DNA of 64,000 nucleotides from Bradyrhizobium sediminis (GTDB lineage: Bacteria > Pseudomonadota > Alphaproteobacteria > Rhizobiales > Xanthobacteraceae): NCBI RefSeq assembly GCF_018736085.1, contig NZ_CP076134.1:4102501-4166500 (forward strand), in the 5' to 3' direction. Below the pieces are notes generated by a model that worked only from the letters and a program-made list of their open reading frames with translations, did not search any database and had not been told where the DNA came from. The translations under genes were made by a program, and so were the position numbers. Below, in pieces: positions 1-8,115 of the stretch. Each line of letters opens with the position of its first letter. The first letter of the stretch is position 1.

Positions 1-17
1 CCCGGAACCGGGCTGTG

Positions 18-39
18 ACCTACGGGAATATACGTAGGT
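18..39 (+). promoter_or_regulatory. Palindromic FixJ/NarL-type site upstream of fixK2
   Basis: A perfect 7-bp inverted repeat, ACCTACG (18-24) and CGTAGGT (33-39), is separated by 8 bp and lies about 85 bp upstream of the fixK2-like start. In rhizobia fixK2 is activated by phosphorylated FixJ, a NarL-family response regulator, and known FixJ sites contain related TACGTA-like cores. The palindrome is seen directly; assignment to FixJ is inferred from position and resemblance. Confidence 0.45.
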
Positions 40-122
40 AGACCCCCTTAAGATATCGCACGAAATTTTCAGGCTCGATCATTCCCCTTAGCAATTGGCC
101 ATCCGCCGCAAGGAGATGACCA

Positions 123-812
123 ATGCTCACCCAGTCCGTCACCACTTCCGCAGTCGCCAGCCGAGTAAGCCCGCTCCCCTACCCTGCTCTCGACCAGTTT
201 GGCGCGGTCACCGGACATGCCGGCTTGATCGCCACCGAATTCAGCTACAAGAAGGATGAGGAAATCTACGGTGAAGATGAACCTGCGGAATACGTCTACC
301 AAGTGATTTCCGGCGCGGTTCGCAGCTACAAGCTGCTTTCCGACGGACGCCGTCAGATCGGCGCGTTCCATCTGCCGGGTGACGTTTTCGGGCTCGAATC
401 GGGAGCGTCCCATCGGCTCGCCGCAGAAGCCATTATCGATACCACCGTGCGGCTGGTGAAGCGCCGGAGCCTGGAACAGGCTGCAGGCGTTGACGTCAAG
501 GTCGCGCGCAACCTCTGGACCATGACCGCCGGCGACCTGCGCCACGCCGAAGACCATATGCTGCTGCTGGGACGCAAGACCGCGATGGAACGGGTCGCTA
601 CCTTCCTCTTGGAAATGGACCGCCGGCTGGCCGTCGCAGGCATGATGGCGCTGCCGATGTGCCGCCGCGACATCGGCGATTACCTTGGCCTGACGCTGGA
701 AACCGTCTCGCGCGCGCTTTCGCAGCTCCACGCCCAAGGCGTGCTCGGATTTTCCGGCGCCCGCCAGATCGTGCTGCGCAACCGCCAGCGCCTACACAAT
801 ATGGACGCCTGA
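123..812 (+). CDS. fixK2: FixK2-like Crp/Fnr-family transcriptional regulator
   Basis: This 229-residue cytoplasmic DNA-binding protein has a cyclic-nucleotide-binding-type beta-roll (about residues 35-120), a dimer helix and a C-terminal helix-turn-helix (about 178-208, with ETVSR as recognition helix). It lacks the N-terminal Cys cluster of FNR, so it should not bind an Fe-S cluster. A single Cys at position 180 (context LPMCRRDIGDY) lies next to the HTH, where B. diazoefficiens FixK2 (232 aa) carries its redox-sensitive Cys183. In that family FixK2 is induced by FixLJ at low oxygen and activates respiratory and microaerobic genes through TTG(A/C)-N6-(T/G)CAA boxes. An AGGAG-like ribosome site (GGAGATG) precedes the ATG. 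A strong terminator follows, so it is transcribed alone. Several matching boxes occur at 40-53 kb. The orthology call rests on remembered family features, not on an alignment. Confidence 0.82.
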   Translation: MLTQSVTTSAVASRVSPLPYPALDQFGAVTGHAGLIATEFSYKKDEEIYGEDEPAEYVYQVISGAVRSYKLLSDGRRQIGAFHLPGDVFGLESGASHRLAAEAIIDTTVRLVKRRSLEQAAGVDVKVARNLWTMTAGDLRHAEDHMLLLGRKTAMERVATFLLEMDRRLAVAGMMALPMCRRDIGDYLGLTLETVSRALSQLHAQGVLGFSGARQIVLRNRQRLHNMDA

Positions 813-837
813 GCATCTCTCCTCCTCCTCCAAAAAG

Positions 838-874
838 ACATGCCCAGAGACAATATCTCTGGGCATGTTTGTTT
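838..874. terminator. Strong bidirectional intrinsic terminator
   Basis: A perfect 13-bp stem (838-850 with 856-868) has a 5-nt loop. It is flanked by an A-rich run on the left (832-836) and TTTGTTT on the right. It separates the convergent fixK2-like gene and the alkylsulfatase gene and would work in both directions. Confidence 0.85.
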
Positions 875-938
875 CAGTTTCCCCTCGGACGCGCGCGCCG
901 AGGATTTATTGACGCGCCCGTGCGTTTCGGCTTGCAGC

Positions 939-2885
939 CTAGCTCACCGGCGTCCGCTTCGGTTCGACGATCTCGAACATCCGCGGGAATTCGTCCATCA
1001 GCCCCATCAGTTCCGCCAGCCGCATCGGATTGCCGCTGACCTTGATCTTGCCGGCAGCCACTGCTTCCGGGAACGACGTGAGCTTGGCAATCACCTCGTC
1101 GAGCACGCCGCGAGGCAGCGTGAAGCCGGCGTCCGCGGTCGCCGCCTGCGCCCCCGCAACGTAGGTCAGCGCACTGTTCTCCAGGGTGAGAACGAAAGTC
1201 TCGCCGGTATCGGTGAAGTTCCAGTTGAGCACGATGTGCTTGCCTTCGGCCTTGGGGCCGTTGAGCCGGACGCCCAGCACGTCCCACAATTGCTCTGACC
1301 GCAAGGCTGCCAGCGTTTCGCGCGGCATCGGCATGCGCGGCGGCACCTTCGGCATGCCCTGCCGCAGCTCCTGCGCCCCGAACAGATAGGCGTTGCGCCA
1401 GGTCGCGCTCTCCGCGGCATAGCCGAGTTGCTCGAAGGTATCGGCGAGCAACGCGCGGGCCGATTGATTGTCGGGGTTCGCAAACACCAGATGGCTCAGC
1501 GCCTGCGCGACGAAGCGAAATTCGCCCTTGGCAAAGTCCTTGGCCGCGCGCGCCAGGATCGCGTCGGCACCGCCCATGTATTCGACATATTTCCTGCCGG
1601 CCTCGACCGGCGGCAGCGGATCGAGGTTGACCGGATTGGCGTCATACCAGCCGAGATATTTCTGGTAGATCGCCTTCACATTGTGCCGGATGTGGCCGTA
1701 ATACCCCCGCGCATGCCAGGCGCCGTCGAGACTCGCCGGCAGCTTGATGGTCTCGGCGATTTCGGTGGCGGTGAGGCCATGGTTCATCAGGCGGATGGTC
1801 TGGTCATGCGCGAATTTATAGAGGTCGCGCTGCTGCCGGATCATGGTGTCGATGCGCTCCCGGCCCCAGACCGGCCAATGGTGCTGGCCGCACATCGCAT
1901 CCGCCTTGCCGCCCCACATCTGCAAGGCCTCGCCAAGATATTTCGACCAGGCGAGAGCGTCGCGCACGTCGGCGCCGCGGAACGGCAGCAGATTGTGGAA
2001 ATTGTGCGTGCAGTTCTCGGCCAGGTTCAGGAGCTTGTAGCGCGGAATAAAGAAATGCATTTCCGCCGGCGCCTCGGAGTTCGGCGCCATCTGGAATTCG
2101 AATTCGACCCCGTCGATGGTGCGCTTGCCGCCGGTCGCCATGATCAGATCCGAGGGGCGCAACAGCGCGACCGAGCCTGCCGCCATCGACTTGCCGAGGC
2201 CGCAATCGATCTGCCCGCGCGAACCCTTGGCCAGAAGCGGCCCGAACTGATACTGCGCCCGCCGCAGCATCGCCGGGCCGGCGATGATGTTTTCCGAAAC
2301 CGCATGCTCCATGAACAGATTCGGCGCGATGATCGGGACGCTGCCGCTCGCCAGCACGTCTTCTGCAAGTACGCCGCGCGCGCCGCCCCAATGGTCGGTA
2401 TGGGTGTGGGTGAAGATGACGGCCACCACCGGCCGCAGGCCGCGGTGCTTGAAATAGAGCTCCATCGCGGCCCGCGCGCCTTCGATCGAGGTCAGGGTAT
2501 CCACCACGATCACGCCGCTGTCGCCTTCGATCAGGGTCATGTTGGCGATGTCGAGGCCGCGCACCTGATAGACGCCGGGCACCACCTCGAACAATCCATG
2601 GTGCATGTTGAGGCGCGACTGCCGCCACAGGCTCGGATCGACCGTCGGGGGACTTTGCTCGCTGGAGAGGAAAGCATAGGGCTCGAGGCTCCAGACCACC
2701 CTGCCCTGCGCCGAAGCGATCCGCGCGTTCTCCACCGTACCGAGAAAGCCGCGGGCAGCTTCGTCGAAATCGCGCGTATCCGAAAACGGCAGCGCCTTCA
2801 GCGTCGCCGCATGCTGCGCCACGACCGGCGCCGAGGCTTCCTTCGGTGTTTCCTTGGGTGTTTCGATGGTGGCCGTCTGGGTCAT
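939..2885 (-). CDS. SdsA-type (class III) alkylsulfatase, metallo-beta-lactamase fold
   Basis: The 648-residue product has the layout of Zn-dependent alkylsulfatases such as Pseudomonas SdsA1: a metallo-beta-lactamase domain with the HTHTDH metal motif (His160, His162, Asp164, His165), a central helical dimerisation domain (about residues 375-515), and a C-terminal SCP2-like domain (about 525-640) that binds the alkyl chain. These enzymes hydrolyse primary or secondary alkyl sulfates to alcohol and sulfate. No Sec or Tat signal is visible; the first 25 residues are Thr/Glu/Lys-rich, so a cytoplasmic location is likely. It lies 46 bp downstream of an acyl-CoA dehydrogenase gene on the same strand. 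Together they could release and then oxidise an alkyl chain. The substrate is not shown by the sequence. Confidence 0.85.
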   Translation of the reverse strand: MTQTATIETPKETPKEASAPVVAQHAATLKALPFSDTRDFDEAARGFLGTVENARIASAQGRVVWSLEPYAFLSSEQSPPTVDPSLWRQSRLNMHHGLFEVVPGVYQVRGLDIANMTLIEGDSGVIVVDTLTSIEGARAAMELYFKHRGLRPVVAVIFTHTHTDHWGGARGVLAEDVLASGSVPIIAPNLFMEHAVSENIIAGPAMLRRAQYQFGPLLAKGSRGQIDCGLGKSMAAGSVALLRPSDLIMATGGKRTIDGVEFEFQMAPNSEAPAEMHFFIPRYKLLNLAENCTHNFHNLLPFRGADVRDALAWSKYLGEALQMWGGKADAMCGQHHWPVWGRERIDTMIRQQRDLYKFAHDQTIRLMNHGLTATEIAETIKLPASLDGAWHARGYYGHIRHNVKAIYQKYLGWYDANPVNLDPLPPVEAGRKYVEYMGGADAILARAAKDFAKGEFRFVAQALSHLVFANPDNQSARALLADTFEQLGYAAESATWRNAYLFGAQELRQGMPKVPPRMPMPRETLAALRSEQLWDVLGVRLNGPKAEGKHIVLNWNFTDTGETFVLTLENSALTYVAGAQAATADAGFTLPRGVLDEVIAKLTSFPEAVAAGKIKVSGNPMRLAELMGLMDEFPRMFEIVEPKRTPVS

Positions 2886-2931
2886 GTTATTGTCCTCCCT
2901 CTCGCGTGGCGAAAATCAGAGTTGGATTTCT

Positions 2932-4194
2932 CTATGATGGATGCGCCGCGAGATAGGGCGAGTCCGCGATCGACCAGGACGGCATCGCTTCCATCCGAAA
3001 AATCTGCCGCAGGTGCACTTCGTCCGGCCCGTCACCGATCCGAAGCAGCCGTCCCCAGGCCAGCGCCTGGTGGATCGGCGCATCGTCGGATCCGCCCATC
3101 GCGCCGAACACCTGCAGGGCGCGGTCGGCGATCCGCTGCAGCATCGCGGGGACCGCTACCTTGATCAGCGAGACGTCGCGCCAATTCTTGGTTGAAGAAC
3201 TTGCGCCGTGATGGCCGGCCAGGTCGAGCCGCCACGCGCAACGATAGGCCAGCAGCCGCGCCTGCTCGAGTTCGACGCGGGATTCGGCGATCCAGCGCTG
3301 CACGGTGTCGTACTGAATGACGGTGCGTCCGAACGCGGAGCGCTCGGCCGAGCGCACCATCATCAACTCGATCAGCAGTTCGCACAGCCCGATCGAGCGC
3401 ATGCAATGATGAATTCGCGCCGGCCCAAGGCGGATCTGCGCCACCTTGAAGCCATCGCCTTCGGCACCGAGCAGGTTCGCCGCGGAAACACGGACATTGT
3501 CGAAGGCGAGTTCGCCGATCGGGGCGGTGTGATCCTCGCAGCCCATCCAGCGCAGCCGCCGCACCAGGCGGACGCCGGGCGCATCCATCGGCACGATGAT
3601 GCAGGAATGGCGGCGGGTGCGGTCGGCGTCGGAATTGGTCACCCCCATCACGATCAGGAAGCTGCAGCGCGGATGCGCAGCACCGGTGATGAACCATTTG
3701 CGGCCGTTGATGATGTAGTCGTCGCCGTCGCGCACCATGCGCGTGGCGATATTGGTCGCGTCCGAAGAGGCCACATCGGGCTCGGTCATGCCGAAGGCGG
3801 AGCGGGTCCCCGCCTCCAGCAGCGGCCGCAGCCAGCGCGCCTTCTGTTCCGGCGTCGCGCAGTTCTGCAGCGCAATCATGTTGGGCACGTCGGGCGCCTG
3901 ACAGTTGAAGACCTCGGAGGCCCAGAACAGCCGTCCCATGATCTCGGCGAGCGGCGCATATTCGAGATTTGAAAGCCGTGTTCCCGGCTCATCGGGCGCG
4001 AGTTCGGGCAGGCCGAGATTCCACAATCCCGCCGCGCGCGCCTTCTGCTGCAGCTCCGCCATGAACGGTGGAGTTTCGCGGCCGCCGGCGGTGTGTTCGA
4101 GCCAGCTGCGATGGCGCGGCAGCACCTCGGAATCGAAGAACGCGGAAAGCCGTTTCCGCCACTGCTCCGACCGCTCGGACAGATCGAAATCCAT
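2932..4194 (-). CDS. Acyl-CoA dehydrogenase family protein
   Basis: This 420-residue flavoprotein has the three-domain acyl-CoA dehydrogenase layout: an N-terminal helical domain, a middle beta domain with the FGMTEPDVASSDATN FAD-binding signature and the GRKWFITGA segment (about residues 135-175), and a C-terminal helical bundle ending with FGAMGG-type residues (about 365-370). It should introduce an alpha,beta double bond into an acyl-CoA with FAD as cofactor. It is the first gene of a probable two-gene operon with the alkylsulfatase and is divergent from an IclR regulator 98 bp away, which probably controls it. Chain length specificity cannot be read from the sequence. Confidence 0.85.
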   Translation of the reverse strand: MDFDLSERSEQWRKRLSAFFDSEVLPRHRSWLEHTAGGRETPPFMAELQQKARAAGLWNLGLPELAPDEPGTRLSNLEYAPLAEIMGRLFWASEVFNCQAPDVPNMIALQNCATPEQKARWLRPLLEAGTRSAFGMTEPDVASSDATNIATRMVRDGDDYIINGRKWFITGAAHPRCSFLIVMGVTNSDADRTRRHSCIIVPMDAPGVRLVRRLRWMGCEDHTAPIGELAFDNVRVSAANLLGAEGDGFKVAQIRLGPARIHHCMRSIGLCELLIELMMVRSAERSAFGRTVIQYDTVQRWIAESRVELEQARLLAYRCAWRLDLAGHHGASSSTKNWRDVSLIKVAVPAMLQRIADRALQVFGAMGGSDDAPIHQALAWGRLLRIGDGPDEVHLRQIFRMEAMPSWSIADSPYLAAHPS

Positions 4195-4258
4195 GCTGCC
4201 TCCCAGGTGGGAGCATCTAAACGAATATCAAAACGAATTGCAAATTTGTTTCTATATA

Positions 4259-4283
4259 TTGACAGTATGGCAACTTCTGTCAA
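4259..4283. promoter_or_regulatory. Candidate IclR operator/promoter in divergent intergenic region
   Basis: An inverted repeat, TTGACAG (4259-4265) and CTGTCAA (4277-4283), has 11-bp spacing and lies between the divergent acyl-CoA dehydrogenase and IclR genes. TTGACA also fits a sigma70 -35 element with AAATAT 17 bp downstream. That would place an IclR transcript start close to its ATG. The repeat is seen directly; binding by the IclR protein is inferred. Confidence 0.4.
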
Positions 4284-4292
4284 ATATTCCGC

Positions 4293-5114
4293 ATGACATC
4301 GACGTCGTCCTTGAGCCGATCCGCTGCTGCCCGGCCGAAAGCCGTGGCAGATCAAAACGATCCGTCGTTTGCGACAACGCTGGCGCACGGGCTCGACGTG
4401 CTCGCGGCCTTCCGCAACAGCACCGGCTCACTGTCGAACGCGGATCTCGCAGCGCGCACGGGCCTGTCGCGACCGACCGTATCGCGGCTGACTCACACGC
4501 TGGCGCAGCTCGGCTATCTCAAGCGCGACGCCAAGGGGCGCTTCGAACCCGGCCTCGGAATCCTGGCCGCTGCCTACCCCGTGCTTTCAGCGCTCAAGAT
4601 CCGGCAACTGGCGCGCCCGCTGATGCGCGATTTTGCGGCCTACGCCGGCGGCACGGTTTCGATCGCGATGCCGTTCGGCCTCGACTTCATCTATGTCGAG
4701 ACGCTGCGCACCACCGATGCCGTGCCGCATGTTCCCGATGTCGGCTTTACCGGAACGATGGCGACCACCGCGGTCGGCCGCGCGCTGCTGTCGCTGTACG
4801 CCAAGGATGAATTGCAGGCCTATTTGCAAACCGTGAAGGCGGAGCGCCCGGAGGAGTTGGAGTACGTCGAGAGGCGGACGCTGCCTGACATCGAATTGTG
4901 CAAGGAACGGGGTTTCGCGGTTTCGCTCGGCGAATGGCGGCGGGAAATCTTCGGCGTCGCCGCGCCGCTCTACCGCACCCCTTCCGGCGACTGTCTTTCC
5001 GTGAATTGCGGCATTCCCTCGTTTCGTTTCAGCGCCGAGCAGATCGAGCGCGAATGCGGGCCGCGCATCCTCGGCCTCGCCCGCAGCATAAGGTCGCTTG
5101 TCACCAACGTTTGA
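4293..5114 (+). CDS. IclR-family transcriptional regulator
   Basis: The 273-residue protein has an N-terminal winged helix-turn-helix (about residues 28-88, with LSNADLAARTGLSRPTVSR) and a C-terminal IclR effector-binding domain (about 100-265, with the ATTAVGRALL segment typical of the family). IclR proteins bind a small metabolite and repress or activate nearby catabolic genes. It is divergent from the acyl-CoA dehydrogenase/alkylsulfatase pair and directly upstream of a broken binding-protein gene. No clear Shine-Dalgarno sequence precedes this ATG, so translation may be leaderless or start at a downstream codon such as the GTG near 4343. Confidence 0.85.
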   Translation: MTSTSSLSRSAAARPKAVADQNDPSFATTLAHGLDVLAAFRNSTGSLSNADLAARTGLSRPTVSRLTHTLAQLGYLKRDAKGRFEPGLGILAAAYPVLSALKIRQLARPLMRDFAAYAGGTVSIAMPFGLDFIYVETLRTTDAVPHVPDVGFTGTMATTAVGRALLSLYAKDELQAYLQTVKAERPEELEYVERRTLPDIELCKERGFAVSLGEWRREIFGVAAPLYRTPSGDCLSVNCGIPSFRFSAEQIERECGPRILGLARSIRSLVTNV

Positions 5115-5192
5115 GGAAACGCCGCATCGGTCCAGAGCGCGAGACAATCGCGCCACAACGGCCGGAATGAAATGAAACGATGGGAGGGGAGA

Positions 5193-6181
5193 ATGAGAGG
5201 AATCCGGGCCTTCGGCCTTGCCGCTGGCGTAGCCATCATCCTGCTGGGCGCTGGCGCGCAGGCGCAGAGCAATTATCCGAACCGGCCAATCCACATCGTG
5301 GTGCCCTACCCCGCCGGCGGCATCGTGGACATCGTCGCCCGCACCGTGACCGAGCAGGTCGGTCGCGACCCGAAGCAGGCGATCGTCGTGGAGGCAAGGC
5401 CCGGCGGCAACAGCAACATCGGCACCGCGTCGGTCGCACGCAGCGAGCCTGACGGCTACACTTGGCTGGTCACGGGACCGGCGGTGCTGATCAATCCCAC
5501 TCTATACAAGGATGCCGGATACAAGGATGCCGGCTGGGACGCGATGCTGGGCTTCAAATGCGTCGGTCTCGCGATCTGGAATCAGAGCGTGGCTGTCGTC
5601 AACTCATCGCTGCCGGTCAAGACGCTCGGCGAGTTCGTGGAACTGGCGCGAAGCAAACCCGGCCATTACAATTTCGGCAATCCCGGCACCGGCTCGTCGA
5701 TCGACCTGACCGCACAAAAACTGTTCCAGACCGCCGGCATCAAGCCGACCAATGTCGGCTACAAGGGCCAGCCGCCGGCGCTGATCGATCTCTCACCAAC
5801 CTGATGCATTTCGAGATCGTCTCATTGGCGCTCGCGCTGCCGCAGATCAGGCAAGGCACCATCAAACCGCTCGCGGTGTTCACGGAGAAACGCATCGCCG
5901 TCTTGCCCGATGTGCCGACGATCGCCGAGGCAGGCTACCCCGGGGCACACTACGTCTCCTGGTATGGGATCTATGTGCCTTCGGCGACGCCGGACGCGCT
6001 CGCCGAGCAGATCAATCGGGCCATCAACAAGGCGCTGCTCAATCCCGACGTTCAGCGCCAGCTCGCGGTCGCCGACATCCCGGGCAAGCCGATGTCGCTG
6101 AAGGAACTGGCTACCCTGATGAAGGCCGACCACGACAAGCTGACATCCGTCGTCAAGGCCTCCGGCATGACGCCGCAATGA
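5193..6181 (+). pseudogene. Frameshifted Bug-family (tripartite tricarboxylate transporter) binding protein
   Basis: The first part (5193-5790) encodes a Sec signal peptide (about residues 1-24, ending AQAQS) and a Bug/TctC periplasmic binding protein start with YPNRPIHIVVPYPAGG. The reading frame is lost near 5790-5797. The second half continues in another frame (from TNLMHFEIVSLALA to the stop at 6179-6181) and supplies the normal C-terminus, including VLPDVPTIAEAGYPG. One missing base at the ATCGATCTC/TCACC junction would restore a protein of roughly 330 residues. There is also a 15-bp tandem duplication (5505-5519 and 5520-5534) giving YKDAG twice. The start at 5193 is chosen for the GGGAGGGGAG ribosome site. 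No TctA or TctB gene is nearby. A sequencing error cannot be excluded. Confidence 0.75.
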
Positions 6182-6218
6182 GACGATGTCACGATGTCAT
6201 CGCAACGCGCGGGCCGTC

Positions 6219-7400
6219 TCAGGCGGCAAGCTCGCGATTGACGGACTTGGCCGATCCAGCCTTTGCCCTGACCTCGGCAAGCAGCTTGTCGGCAAAGACA
6301 TAGCCGCCGCGGTTTTCCTTGGCCTGGTAAAGCGCCGCGTCGGAACTCACCAGCAATGCCTCGACCGACTGGCCGTCGTCGGGCGACAGCGCCACGCCGA
6401 TGCTGGCGCCGATCACGATTTCATGGCCGCCGACACGATATGGCGCGCAAACCGATTCGAAGATTCGCCGCGCCATCGCTTCCGCACCCCCGCGGCTGGG
6501 AACATATTTCTGCACCAGGATGAATTCGTCACCGCCCATGCGAACGATCAGATCGCCCGGCTGGGCGATCGACTTCAGCCGTTCCGCCACCTGCTTGAGC
6601 AAGGCATCGCCGACGGGATGGCCGAACCGGTCGTTGGCGGCCTTGAAGTGATCGAGATCGATGGCGTGGACTGCTACGCCTGTCTCGCGCCCGGCAACTA
6701 TTTCGACCAGGTCCGTGTCCAGCACGGACCGGTTGAAAACGCCGGTCATCGGATCGAGCCGCGCGAGCTGTTCGAATTGCTGCTTCAGCGTGATCTGGCT
6801 GATGGTGGATTTATAGCTTAGCCGGACCATTTCCAGGCTGCATCCCAGATAGATCGCCAGCAGGACTCCAAGTCCGAAGTGACGAAGATCCGGCACCGTC
6901 AAGGTCACGATGATGACGGGCAGACCGGTCGCGAGCAGATCGGCGATGGCGACAGCCGGACGAAGCGACAACCGCGCGACGACGCCGGCGCCAAATCCGA
7001 AGGCGACGCCGATCGCCATCACCGAACAAATGGCATCATCGAGCATGAGGCCGCGCGCGGCGGCGAGCCCAACGATCAGCGCCGTGACGACGCTTCCGCC
7101 CGCATAGCGCCACTCCCACTTGACGGCTTCGGCCCGATCAATTGAAGGCGCTTCGCCGATGCGCCGCCGGTAGGCGAGGACGTCATAGGTGCGTATGGCA
7201 GCAACCATCACGCTAACGGCCGCCAGTGCCGCGGCAACGATGTCTCCGGTCTCCCGCGCGGTGATCATCCCGACAATGGCCTGTGCCACGCCCGCGAACA
7301 CGATCGGGACCAGCGTGCCATAGAGCGTGGCGATGATCTCCGAATACACCGCATCCGGAACAGGGCCGGCCCGACGACCAAATTTGATGGCGGAAAACAT
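6219..7400 (-). CDS. Membrane-anchored diguanylate cyclase (GGDEF)
   Basis: The 393-residue protein starts with several hydrophobic segments (about residues 15-45, 50-70 and 100-195), so it is an integral membrane sensor. A GGDEF domain follows (about 225-385) with LDPMTGVFNR at its start and an intact GGDEF motif (about 288-292), so it should make cyclic di-GMP from two GTP. The usual RxxD inhibitory site five residues before the motif reads QPGD, so the Arg is lost and product inhibition is probably weak. It is monocistronic. The upstream region contains short tandem repeats. Its signal is unknown. Confidence 0.85.
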   Translation of the reverse strand: MFSAIKFGRRAGPVPDAVYSEIIATLYGTLVPIVFAGVAQAIVGMITARETGDIVAAALAAVSVMVAAIRTYDVLAYRRRIGEAPSIDRAEAVKWEWRYAGGSVVTALIVGLAAARGLMLDDAICSVMAIGVAFGFGAGVVARLSLRPAVAIADLLATGLPVIIVTLTVPDLRHFGLGVLLAIYLGCSLEMVRLSYKSTISQITLKQQFEQLARLDPMTGVFNRSVLDTDLVEIVAGRETGVAVHAIDLDHFKAANDRFGHPVGDALLKQVAERLKSIAQPGDLIVRMGGDEFILVQKYVPSRGGAEAMARRIFESVCAPYRVGGHEIVIGASIGVALSPDDGQSVEALLVSSDAALYQAKENRGGYVFADKLLAEVRAKAGSAKSVNRELAA

Positions 7401-7482
7401 GTAGCCCCCAATCCTGGAGCCGCACGCTAAGGCAAAGCCGTAAAGCTACGGCCTCACAGATCGATCAAATTTTAGCGAAACC

Positions 7483-7528
7483 GACAATTACGACAATTAC
7501 TAAATGAGCGTTTATGAATGAGCGTTTA
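7483..7528. repeat. Two short tandem/direct repeats in the 7401-7882 intergenic region
   Basis: GACAATTAC occurs twice in tandem (7483-7491, 7492-7500). AATGAGCGTTTA occurs twice 14 bp apart (7503-7514, 7517-7528). They lie about 85-130 bp upstream of the diguanylate cyclase start. The rest of 7401-7882 has no gene I can support: a 69-codon open frame at 7518-7727 lacks a ribosome site and recognisable content. Confidence 0.6.
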
Positions 7529-7882
7529 CCACATGAGCGGACCGTTGTTGCGGGCGATCTCAACGCCTGATGAGCCACTGCGGCGCAGTAGCGACATTCG
7601 CTTGTCGAATTTCGACGATGACCCCGTCGCCGCCGCGACCGCGAACCCGCAGCCCCGCGGAAGGATCAGCGATGGCGTAACAATGGACACCCAGGATGAG
7701 GTCGCGAGTTGGCTCTGGGTGATCTGACTCCTTAGACAATTTATTGTGACCGCCGCGTTGCCGCCTATTTGAATTCACAACGATTCTAAACAGCGGCTTG
7801 ATCGAAATCCGGACTCAATGTCGTCGCATCCCGTTCATGGTGTCTCTGTACGACACGCGGAATAATCTTCTTTGAGGCGATC

Positions 7883-8104
7883 ATGAACGCGGAACTCGAC
7901 TACGACCTGACGCTGGATCAATGGGAAGCGCTGAAAGCGATTCGCCTGCCTGCGGCGGAACGCCAAATTGTAAACCGGCGGGTCGTCGAGAGCCTCATCG
8001 CGCTGCAGCTTGCGGCCATCAGCGGCGATTGCCCGGTCATCACGCCCAAAGGCCGCAGCGTGCTGCTGCGAGGTTCACCGCGGCTTTGGGACGTGGCGGC
8101 CTGA
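7883..8104 (+). CDS. Small conserved-type hypothetical protein
   Basis: The 73-residue product starts MNAELDYDLTLDQWEALK and ends with VITPKGRSVLLRGSPRLWDVAA. It has no signal peptide or membrane segment. A GAGGCG ribosome site lies 5 nt before the ATG. Codon use is GC3-rich as in the neighbours, so it is probably real. The PKGRSVLLRGSPRLWD tail looks like a small winged-helix end, but I do not recognise the family. It stands alone, convergent with the isomerase gene 11 bp away. Confidence 0.6.
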   Translation: MNAELDYDLTLDQWEALKAIRLPAAERQIVNRRVVESLIALQLAAISGDCPVITPKGRSVLLRGSPRLWDVAA

Positions 8105-8115
8105 TATGCCGGGTC

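Noticed and set aside
7518..7727. Possible 69-codon gene
   Set aside because: No ribosome site, AT-rich and repeat-containing start, and no recognisable content.
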